A stretch of DNA of 6,610 nt from assembly GCA_018064565.1 (NCBI GenBank), contig JAGHVA010000154.1, forward strand, positions 1 to 6,610. Direction: 5' to 3'. The stretch is from Candidatus Colimorpha onthohippi. GTDB lineage: Bacteria > Bacteroidota > Bacteroidia > Bacteroidales > P3. Every line of letters starts with the position of its first letter. The first letter of the stretch is position 1. The position numbers and the translations under genes are program-made. The notes below the pieces were generated by a model. The model searched no databases, had not been told where the DNA came from, and saw nothing but the letters and a program-made list of their open reading frames with translations. Positions 1 to 6,583 of this stretch are shown one piece after another.

Positions 1-182
1 TACCCTTGGAAGGCAGAGAGTTGAGCAGAGGTGAGGGCTTCGGGTCCTGCTGAACCCTCTTTGGCTACCTTGAGGGTGAGGGTGTTGCCCTGAGCGGTAA
101 CGGCGGCATAGCGCACGGGCGTGGTAGCTGTGGTGGTGGCATTGGCGTAGCTTTCTGGAGCTCCTTCAGCTTTGCCGAAATC
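1..182 (-). pseudogene. Partial open frame of unrecognised protein, runs off left edge
   Basis: The minus-strand frame whose first codon is GAT at 182-180 stays open for 60 codons to the window edge. It reads DFGKAEGAPESYANATTTAT, then a Thr/Ala/Val-rich stretch including TLTLKV and ending SAQLSAFQG. Codons are strongly C/G-ending, as in a real gene, and the other frames on either strand look worse. An in-frame TAA (185-183) sits directly upstream and there is no ATG in the open part; the only usable start would be GTG at 117-115. I therefore read it as the remnant of a gene that lost its 5' part, or whose 5' part was displaced. The opening DFG..AP.SY faintly recalls the D[FY]GDAP-SYG pattern at the start of some extracellular Bacteroidota repeat domains, but I cannot confirm this. 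It could also be an ordinary gene with a GTG start, or chance. Confidence 0.35.
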
Positions 183-240
183 TTATTTGTTGCCAATAAC
201 TACATTCGTTCGACTGCAAAAACACAAAAAATCTCTCAAA

Positions 241-260
241 TTACATCAAGTCTGATGTAA
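241..260. repeat. Perfect palindrome TTACATCA-N4-TGATGTAA
   Basis: Eight-base arms (241-248 and 253-260) pair perfectly around the four-base loop AGTC. It lies 80-100 bases beyond the stop codon of the large minus-strand gene. Read on the minus strand it is followed by a T-rich stretch with T runs at about 230-225 and 222-218, so it could be a weak intrinsic terminator for that gene. The stem is AT-rich and the T run does not start directly at its foot, which argues against a strong terminator. A dimeric-regulator binding site is the alternative, supported by the similar element 41 bases away. Confidence 0.5.
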
Positions 261-281
261 AACATGAACACTGAACGGCAA

Positions 282-301
282 TTACATTCGATAGGATGTA
301 G
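282..301. promoter_or_regulatory. Second TTACAT-N8-ATGTA element, 41 bp from the first
   Basis: The sequence has TTACAT at 282-287 and ATGTA at 296-300, with eight bases between the arms. This is the same geometry as 241-260 (TTACAT 241-246, ATGTA 255-259), shifted by exactly 41 bases. The central eight bases differ between the two copies, as expected of operator half-sites rather than a copied repeat. A third TACAT at 201-205, again 41 bases away, has CTGCA at the place where ATGTA would be expected, so it is at best a degenerate site. No regulator is encoded here, and the gene that would be controlled is unknown. Confidence 0.3.
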
Positions 302-340
302 TCGGGAGCGTGTGGGGGGATGGTCTTGGTGTCCATGGTC

Positions 341-3300
341 TCAATTGACTGTAATCTTCCCATCGCATTCGGATAGCTTGCCGTTGCATATCAGGCGGCT
401 TAGCACTTGCTTGAAGGCGACATCGACGTTTGCACCCCGTCGGGCAAAGCCCATACGCTTGGCGGCTATGAGAGTAAGGGAGTCCTCGGCTATCGACAGG
501 TTTTGCCCAGCCACTTCGAGCACGACCGTCGCGAGTTCGACGGAAGGTATCTCCTCGATGGAGCGCCGGTTGGCATCCGTGTTGGGCCGGTAAGCGTCCC
601 ATCGACGGAGCACGTCCGCGTCCAGCGCTATCACCCTGTTGTCCCTATCGCACTCGTGGTGGTACCTGGCGAGGGCTGCATCGACATGAAATTGGGTAGT
701 GGAAGTTACCCTGCCCATATCCAGAAAAGCCGCTACCCTTTTGCAGAGAAGGCTATACATGATGGGCTGCTCGTTTCTTATGACCATGCCGATATAGCCT
801 TCCACTTCTTCGTGATAATCATAATTTATGTCGGGATAGTCTGCCGCCTTGGTAGTTGGCGTGTCGTTTATCACATCGTCCGAGGTGATGGCGAAACTGT
901 TTATTCCCTGGTTGTCCTCTTGTTTCTGCTCTACGGCTACCGCAGCGGAGTTGGATTGTCCCTCGATTATTTTGGCTACCCGTTCTTCTATTCTTTGCAC
1001 TACGACGTCTGGCTGCTTGAACCAGTCGATGCTCCAGACCCTCACGACGTTCCAGTTGAGGAGGTTCAGCACCGTGGGCTGGACTATCTCCCTGTCGCGC
1101 GTGGTCTGCGTGTTGCGGTAGATGTCTCCGTCGAGCAGTATGCCAAGGATATAGTTCGAGCGGTCGCGCGGATCAACGATGGCGACGTCTATCTTGAAGT
1201 CGGAGAGACCCACCTCGGTCTTGACCTCGTAGCCCCTCTCCACCAAGGCCTTGGCTATCTGCCTTTGTATGGAGGTATTGCCAGCCGCCTTGCCTGCCCT
1301 GGAGGCTTCGAAGAGGACCTGCTTCTCGGCGTATTCCAGGAAATGTTTCAACCCTTCCACGCCCTTCGACTTGGTGTTGTTGAGGTTGATCTGGCCTGCC
1401 GTCATGGTGGAATAGACAATCATCTCCTTACGGGCGCGGCTGACCGCCACGTTGAGGCGACGCTCGCCGCCCACTTTGTTCAGCGGACCGAAATTCATGC
1501 TTATCTTCCCGTTAGCATCAGGGCCGTAGCCTATGGAGAAGAGGATGACGTCTCGCTCGTCGCCCTGCACGTTCTCGAGGTTCTTCACGAAGATGGGTTC
1601 GTACATCGAGTCAGCGAGCTGCGTCAGCTGCTTGTCTCGCTCGATGGTATCAGAGAGCAGGTCCTCGATAAGGGTCTGCTGCGTAGAGCTGAAGGCTATG
1701 ATTCCTATGCTGTCCTGACGCAGCAGTTCGTCTTTGAGTCTTCTTACCACCTCTTTTACTATGGACTGGGCCTCGGCACGGTTGCAGCGCTTGCCGCCCT
1801 TCTCATACACCCCGTCTATCTTCACGAAGCCCACCTTGGTCGTCTGGTCATCGGTGGAGGGGAAAGTGATAAGGTCGCCGTCGTAGTATTCGTTGTTGCT
1901 GAATGCTATGAGACTCTCGTGGCGCGAACGGTAATGCCAATTGAGTTGCAACGACGGTATCCCAAGCGCCTGGCAGTCTTGCAGGATGCTTTCGAGGTCG
2001 TCGATGCTCTCGTCCTCCTCGTCAATGTTGTTGGAGCTGAAGAACGATGTAGGCGGCATCTGCTTGGGGTCGCCCACGACCACAAGAGACTGACCTCTTG
2101 CTATGGCACCCACGGCTTCGCTGGTGGGCATCTGCGAAGCCTCGTCGAACACCACGAGGTCGAACTTGTCTTGGTCGAGGTCGATATATTGAGCTACGGA
2201 CATCGGGCTCATCAACATACATGGACACAATTTTGGCAGTAGATTGGGGATGGAATCGAGCAGTTGCCTTATCGACATACCCCTGGCACCGTTGGCTATG
2301 TTGCGGAGCAGGAGTCCCAGTTCGCCGCTGCCTGCGATGTCGTCATAGATTTGTGGTATCTGGGTAGAGAGGCGGGAATAGAGCAGTTTTTTGGACAACT
2401 CCTGAAATTCCGTCGTAAGGTCTTTATACACGTTCACCTGCTGGTCGAACAGCAGACCTTCGAAAGCGATGAGATTGGCATGGCTGGTTATCTTGCGCTC
2501 GGCAAGGCTCTTATAGAAGCCCTTGAGGAATCGATCCGCCAACTCCCTCGGATCGACGTCGTTGGTTTCGGTGGTTTCCACCACTGTGTCGAGGCCGATC
2601 GACAGCATCCGGAGGCGCAAATCGCACCAATTGCACCACTTCTCCACTTTTGCGATATTGTCGATCCACCTCGTGAACATCGGCGGCACCTCCTTGGCGA
2701 AGTCTCGCTCCGGCCACGAGATCTCGGCAAGTTGGCTCAACCTTTGGAGCATTCCCTCCCAATCGTCGCAAAGAGTCTCCGCACCTTGTAGCTTAGTCGA
2801 AAGATCTTCGTTAAAGACCCCTTTGAGTCTTGTCACCAGCTCGTTTCTCTCAATATGTGCCTCGGTGGCAAACTCGCTTATCCGATCTTTCAGTATGGGA
2901 AGCCTACGCAGCAGTACGCCCAGCTCCGTCGTAGAGAGCGTACGACCCGTATAGTCCTTGACGATCTGTTCTTTCGACGAGCATCTCTTTCTAAGCTTTT
3001 GATAGCTCAATATACATTCGAGAACAGCCTCTACATTATCCTTGCCGATCGCATTGTTGTAGAACTTGAGCTTACCCAGAAAGCTACGCGTGGCGAAGAT
3101 CCTGGAGAGGAACCACTTGCCCTGTATCTCTGACCAGCTTTTCAGCAACGGCAACACGTCCTCATCAAGGAACTCCTGCCTATTGTCCTTCACAAGCCTG
3201 CCGTACTGCTCGTCCCTCTGCTCCATCTCGTGGCAGAGGATCTCCAGCTCCATGCAACGGTCAGCATCCATGGCGGTGTCGATGATGCAGGGATGGTGTA

Positions 3301-6061
3301 TGGGAAATGCCGAGAGGTAGCCCAACAATTTAAGACCCTTGAAAAGCAGCGTGCCGCTGTCTGGCAAAGACTCCCCAAAGCTGCCCAGCAGCAACGATCG
3401 CACCTTGCCAAAAGCGGACGACAGCCTGCGTCCTTGGTTCAGCAAGTCGAGGAGGGCGTCACGATGGGCAAGTCCGTCGATGTTAATCTTCAGTTCTTTC
3501 AGCGGATGCCCGTTAGGCTGACCGACCAGATGAAGGACTGCAGGGAAGTGGACATACAGCTCCTCCCTAAAGGCGTCCAACTTATCCTTCTTAAACAATG
3601 CCAAGGCGCCCGTCAACCTGACATTCAGTGGATTGACATTATCGAACTCCTCGTATTCCCTGATACACTCATATATCGACAAGCCGTCCTCACCACGGTC
3701 GTTATGCAGGGCATCGAGATAGGCGATGAGGATATTCCTTCGTTCGAATAGCTTGTCCGACAGTTCTTTCACGTTGTCCGGCTCCTTTATGCGGAGTGCC
3801 TTCAAGGCTTTGTCCAACTGGTCGAGGATATGCCTTTTGGCGACCTTGTTGGAGTGAAGTTCGAGACAGAAGGGTCCGAGGTCTATCTTCTCCAGGCGGT
3901 TCTGCACCACGTTGAGTGCCGCCATCTTCTCCGCTACGAATAGAACCCGCTTACCTTGATAGAGCGCATTGGCGATGAGGTTGGTGATAGTCTGCGACTT
4001 TCCCGTCCCCGGAGGACCGTAGAGGATGAACGTTGAGCCCTTGCCTGCCTCCAGCACAGCCGCCATTTGCGACGAATCCACAGGCACAGGCAGCGAGAGG
4101 CTGTCTGGCGTGAGGGTCTTGTCCTCCTCGCTCAGGTTGACCGCTATGGGCTTGGGCGTCCAGGTCAACGCGCCGTTTACGAGACTCGCCACCACAGGAT
4201 TCTCTACGAGCTTGCCCCTATTGAGGTGAATATCGTTCCACATGAGGAATTTGTTGAACGAGAAGGTACCCAAGATACACTCCTCCTCCACGTCCCATTT
4301 GCTCTGCTCTTTGAGTGCATCGCGTATCTGTGCAAAGATAAGCGACACGTTAACGCCATGCTCGTCCGTTGGGAGCGGGTCGATACCCTTCACCGTTATC
4401 CCAAACGACTGCCGAATATACTCAAACAGAGTGATATTGAGCGATATGTCCTCGTCCCTCTTTCTTATATAGTACCTTCCTCTTTTACGCACCATCTCGA
4501 TAGGCAGGAGAAGGATTGGCGCGAAGCGCGACTTAGGGCTATTCTTCTTCTCATACCAGCGCAACAAGCCGATAGCAAGATAGAGCGAGTTGGCCCCCGT
4601 CTCTTCTATCGACACCCGCGAACTGCGGTAGATGTTGGTCAGTACCCTTTGCGACTCTTCTTCCTTGAGGTAGGTATGCAGCACCTTATCTTTGCTGATG
4701 TCGTTCTTCACCAACGGCGCCAGCGCCACCGCCGAGCCCGACCGCACCAACTGCTCATCCCTCGTCAGGTTCAACTCGACGTCTGGCATCGGCATCATGC
4801 AATACTCGTCACCGTCCTGGAGGTAGTCCTCTATATGATCCACTTCAAAGGAGATGAATTGTATTGCCCTGGTGCGCAAAGAGAGGTTGAGGAAATTGTT
4901 CCTCAATGAGAAGTCCAGCAACTTCCGCTCCCAAATATCCAATTTGTTCGTCTCCTTCGCGTCGTCGTAAGCTATATCAAGATCGTATTTCGTGTGTTCA
5001 GAGACCTTGATATCGCACGACTCATGGTCGATACCGTCAACGTCATCCACCTTCCACCCGTCGCCCTCCTTGCTGCGCGACGGCAAAGGTCGGATACCCT
5101 CAAGTCTGCATCGCTTGATGTCGATATACATCTCGAACGTGTCGAGATTCAACAGATGCTGCCTCGCCACCTCTTGTGCACTTTCAAAAGAGGTATTTTG
5201 CTGAGTGAGCAGGGTGCATTCTATCACCGTCATCTCCATGATTCCTTCCGCACACTTCTTAGCAATGAACGAGCAATCGTCCAATACAGCATGCTGAGAA
5301 CACAGCTCATCAAGCCATACCGCCAGGAAGGCATGCCCCTTGATGATAACCACACCGCTGTATATCCCCACCGCCTCTAACACAGAAGCCATCAGTAGCG
5401 TCAGCTCTATGCAGTTGGCAAGCTTGGTAGTCAATATCTGATCTACGAGAGTGATTCGCTGCCCCACCGCCTCGTAGCTTGCAGGGATTGAACGATAAAC
5501 GATATTCTCCTCGTGCAGCGTGGCGAATATCGCCGCTGCCTGCTTCAGCACAGTATGCGGATTTCCATCCTGATAGGCAACAAACGCAGTGCTTCCCGTT
5601 ATCTCTTTTAACTTGACAGCAGCCTTCAGCACCAAATTATTAACAACTGGATGATTAGGCATACAGAAAGAGGCCAGACACTGAGGGAGAATGGTAGTGC
5701 CAAGCCATTGGTCAAACGTCATCAAATCCAGTTCGAACTCTGCCTTGCAGGCACATTCGCCCTTGACAAAAACCTCAAGCACAAAAGAAGATGCCACCCT
5801 CTCCGAGAGGTTGAACAGCTCGTCGGCCTTGGGGACAATCTCAAAATCACTCACCTTCAACGCCTTGCCCGACTTAATCGCCCCGTACATAGGCGATTCC
5901 CTGTCGAGGATATACCTCCCAGACACCCTGAACCTCACCTCTTCCACGTCCTCCGCGCCATCATTCCTTATCTCCACATATCTGCAAATGGGAATATGGT
6001 TCTGACATAAAGAGTAATTTACAGCCTTAATGTAATCAACCGAAACAGACAAGTTATCCAT
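341..6061 (-). CDS. Large DUF4011/DUF3320 SF1 helicase-nuclease, probable phage-defence protein
   Basis: Predicted ATP-dependent helicase fused to a nuclease, probably cytoplasmic and acting on foreign nucleic acid (inference). Domains seen, by residue: 1-115 beta-rich N-terminal region; about 120-300 transglutaminase-like, with Cys217 in NCIELTLLMASVLEA, His243 in KGHAFLAVW and Asp261/262 as candidate third residue; about 312-640 DUF4011, with YIDIKRCRLEGIRPLP followed by WERKLLDFSLRNNFLN from Trp377. SF1 core: Q-motif Gln665, Walker A GPPGTGKS 682-689, motif Ia about 704-716, then a mostly helical insert to about 1275, MSPMSVAQY 1284-1292, Walker B DEAS 1306-1309, motif III GDPKQ 1330-1334, HYRSRH 1376-1381, motif V VQGDERD 1498-1504, motif VI VAVSRAR 1538-1544. 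Nuclease about 1597-1700 (Asp1625, Asp1644, WSIDWF 1676-1681). DUF3320 about 1750-1896. The ATG at 6061 is preferred because the family-like N-terminus (VNYSLCQNHIPICRYVEIRN) starts right there; no Shine-Dalgarno is visible. No frameshift. No partner gene lies in the window. Family assignment is very sure; the defence role is inferred. Confidence 0.95.
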   Translation of the reverse strand: MDNLSVSVDYIKAVNYSLCQNHIPICRYVEIRNDGAEDVEEVRFRVSGRYILDRESPMYGAIKSGKALKVSDFEIVPKADELFNLSERVASSFVLEVFVKGECACKAEFELDLMTFDQWLGTTILPQCLASFCMPNHPVVNNLVLKAAVKLKEITGSTAFVAYQDGNPHTVLKQAAAIFATLHEENIVYRSIPASYEAVGQRITLVDQILTTKLANCIELTLLMASVLEAVGIYSGVVIIKGHAFLAVWLDELCSQHAVLDDCSFIAKKCAEGIMEMTVIECTLLTQQNTSFESAQEVARQHLLNLDTFEMYIDIKRCRLEGIRPLPSRSKEGDGWKVDDVDGIDHESCDIKVSEHTKYDLDIAYDDAKETNKLDIWERKLLDFSLRNNFLNLSLRTRAIQFISFEVDHIEDYLQDGDEYCMMPMPDVELNLTRDEQLVRSGSAVALAPLVKNDISKDKVLHTYLKEEESQRVLTNIYRSSRVSIEETGANSLYLAIGLLRWYEKKNSPKSRFAPILLLPIEMVRKRGRYYIRKRDEDISLNITLFEYIRQSFGITVKGIDPLPTDEHGVNVSLIFAQIRDALKEQSKWDVEEECILGTFSFNKFLMWNDIHLNRGKLVENPVVASLVNGALTWTPKPIAVNLSEEDKTLTPDSLSLPVPVDSSQMAAVLEAGKGSTFILYGPPGTGKSQTITNLIANALYQGKRVLFVAEKMAALNVVQNRLEKIDLGPFCLELHSNKVAKRHILDQLDKALKALRIKEPDNVKELSDKLFERRNILIAYLDALHNDRGEDGLSIYECIREYEEFDNVNPLNVRLTGALALFKKDKLDAFREELYVHFPAVLHLVGQPNGHPLKELKINIDGLAHRDALLDLLNQGRRLSSAFGKVRSLLLGSFGESLPDSGTLLFKGLKLLGYLSAFPIHHPCIIDTAMDADRCMELEILCHEMEQRDEQYGRLVKDNRQEFLDEDVLPLLKSWSEIQGKWFLSRIFATRSFLGKLKFYNNAIGKDNVEAVLECILSYQKLRKRCSSKEQIVKDYTGRTLSTTELGVLLRRLPILKDRISEFATEAHIERNELVTRLKGVFNEDLSTKLQGAETLCDDWEGMLQRLSQLAEISWPERDFAKEVPPMFTRWIDNIAKVEKWCNWCDLRLRMLSIGLDTVVETTETNDVDPRELADRFLKGFYKSLAERKITSHANLIAFEGLLFDQQVNVYKDLTTEFQELSKKLLYSRLSTQIPQIYDDIAGSGELGLLLRNIANGARGMSIRQLLDSIPNLLPKLCPCMLMSPMSVAQYIDLDQDKFDLVVFDEASQMPTSEAVGAIARGQSLVVVGDPKQMPPTSFFSSNNIDEEDESIDDLESILQDCQALGIPSLQLNWHYRSRHESLIAFSNNEYYDGDLITFPSTDDQTTKVGFVKIDGVYEKGGKRCNRAEAQSIVKEVVRRLKDELLRQDSIGIIAFSSTQQTLIEDLLSDTIERDKQLTQLADSMYEPIFVKNLENVQGDERDVILFSIGYGPDANGKISMNFGPLNKVGGERRLNVAVSRARKEMIVYSTMTAGQINLNNTKSKGVEGLKHFLEYAEKQVLFEASRAGKAAGNTSIQRQIAKALVERGYEVKTEVGLSDFKIDVAIVDPRDRSNYILGILLDGDIYRNTQTTRDREIVQPTVLNLLNWNVVRVWSIDWFKQPDVVVQRIEERVAKIIEGQSNSAAVAVEQKQEDNQGINSFAITSDDVINDTPTTKAADYPDINYDYHEEVEGYIGMVIRNEQPIMYSLLCKRVAAFLDMGRVTSTTQFHVDAALARYHHECDRDNRVIALDADVLRRWDAYRPNTDANRRSIEEIPSVELATVVLEVAGQNLSIAEDSLTLIAAKRMGFARRGANVDVAFKQVLSRLICNGKLSECDGKITVN

Positions 6062-6186
6062 ATAGAATGTATATTATAGACTTAGCAGAATAAGCGATAA
6101 CACAACGATGGTCTTTTAATCATTTATAGCCAATACAAACGAAATCAAAACTCAAATGCAACTAATAAGCAAATTGTTACTTGGCG

Positions 6187-6194
6187 CAAAGATA
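6187..6194 (-). promoter_or_regulatory. Putative Bacteroidota -7 box (TATCTTTG) of the large gene
   Basis: The minus strand reads TATCTTTG from 6194 to 6187, an exact match to TAnnTTTG, the -7 element used by the primary sigma factor of Bacteroidota. No perfect TTTG -33 element stands at the expected distance; the nearest candidate is TTTC at 6219-6216, 21 bases upstream. It is the only TAnnTTTG match I found facing the large gene between 6062 and 6240. Transcription from it would start near 6180 and give an AT-rich leader of roughly 120 bases. No Shine-Dalgarno sequence precedes the ATG, which is common in this phylum. Confidence 0.45.
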
Positions 6195-6232
6195 CGATAT
6201 ATTTTTTGAAAGGAGGAAAGAAAATTTTCCAA

Positions 6233-6392
6233 ATGCCACATATCACCACAAGGTATGGCGAAACCATGTGTACAGACAAACTCATAGGCAGAGGAGTTTG
6301 CCGAAGGAATCGCTGAGTTACAGCACATTGCCGACAACGAGCACGCCACACACTTATTAGACAACAACGAAGGCAGAACCAAAACCCACTAA
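6233..6392 (+). pseudogene. Possible remnant of a small plus-strand gene, one frameshift
   Basis: From ATG 6233 the frame reads MPHITTRYGETMCTDKLI and continues to a TGA at 6317-6319. If one base near 6287 is skipped, it joins a different frame (6288-6392) reading AEEFAEGIAELQHIADNE and ending in TKTH before TAA. The second half is rich in Ala, Glu and Leu, with an amphipathic-helix look typical of real protein, whereas the continuation of the first frame (GRGVCRRNR) does not look like protein. The joined product would be about 52 residues. An AGGAGG lies at 6211-6216, 16 bases before the ATG, farther than ideal. I do not recognise the family. Chance is a serious alternative for so short a segment. 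Confidence 0.18.
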
Positions 6393-6475
6393 TACCCCAA
6401 CTCACAACCATAAAGGTACATTTCGTTTGAAATCCAAACACATCTCGTCTGCAAGAATATAGATACAGCGTTCAA

Positions 6476-6503
6476 GTATAATTAGCAAAAGGCACGTGGC
6501 TAC
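6476..6503. repeat. 28-bp imperfect direct repeat, copy 1
   Basis: This begins GTATAATTAGCAAAAGGCAC and ends GTGGCTAC. It matches the copy at 6583-6610 at 25 of 28 positions, with no gaps. Its last bases overlap a 7-base tandem, CTACAGA twice, at 6500-6513. It is too far from copy 2 (79 bases between copies) for a normal CRISPR array. It may be part of a longer intergenic repeat family that continues to the right of the window. Confidence 0.7.
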
Positions 6504-6558
6504 AGACTACAGACACCCGGCTGACGCCTGTTGCACAGGGGCATTGGTGAGGTCGGAT

Positions 6559-6583
6559 GGGAAAGGAAGGGGGGGGGCTTGGG
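6559..6583 (+). other. G9 homopolymer within a possible G-quadruplex motif
   Basis: The plus strand has GGG at 6559-6561, nine consecutive G at 6569-6577 and GGG at 6581-6583. Four G3 runs with loops of 7, 1 and 5 bases can be drawn, which fits the usual G3+ N1-7 G-quadruplex pattern. It sits between the two 28-bp repeats and is not in a supported gene. A G9 tract is also prone to slippage. No function can be read from this window. Confidence 0.4.

Larger units (their letters stand above)
6062..6475. other. AT-rich intergenic region upstream of the large gene
   Basis: This stretch holds no convincing intact gene. It is visibly more AT-rich than the large gene. It contains the putative -7 box at 6187-6194, the self-complementary AAAATTTT at 6221-6228 flanked by GGAAA and TTTCC arms (6215-6230), an AGGAGG at 6211-6216 on the plus strand, and a possible decayed plus-strand gene at 6233-6392. 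Two minus-strand open frames (6441-6145 and 6382-6152) also cross it; their predicted products are rich in Cys, Phe and Trp and resemble no family I know, so I do not call them. Confidence 0.6.

Noticed and set aside
321..341. ATGGTCT direct repeat (320-326 and 335-341) and the CCATGG palindrome beside the stop codon
   Set aside because: Too short to distinguish from chance, and not linked to any other signal.
264..593. 109-codon plus-strand and 106-codon minus-strand frames at the 3' end of the large gene
   Set aside because: Both overlap the conserved DUF3320 coding sequence in other frames and have biased, motif-free translations.
407..2242. 611-codon plus-strand open frame antisense to the C-terminal half of the large gene, with ATG start
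   Set aside because: Its codons pair in register with those of the large gene, so it stays open merely because that gene rarely uses TTA, CTA or TCA. The product shows no family motif, while the minus strand carries a full set of helicase motifs.
4067..4909. 280-codon plus-strand open frame over the DUF4011 region
   Set aside because: It is in the same in-register antisense frame, with Arg/His/Leu-rich sequence and no recognisable domain; a shadow of the minus-strand gene.
182..6169. 12-base inverted match, CTTATTTGTTGC at 182-193 against the complement of 6158-6169 (one mismatch), as possible terminal inverted repeats around the large gene
   Set aside because: In AT-rich flanks a 12-base match with one mismatch is quite likely by chance, there is no target-site duplication beside it, and no transposase is present.
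6211..6235. AGGAGG followed by ATG as a functional plus-strand translation start
   Set aside because: Spacing of 16 bases is too long, the frame ends after 28 codons, and Bacteroidota rely little on such sites.
6145..6441. 98-codon and 76-codon overlapping minus-strand frames upstream of the large gene
   Set aside because: They overlap each other in different frames, are unusually rich in Cys/Phe/Trp, contain no family motif, and cover the putative promoter.
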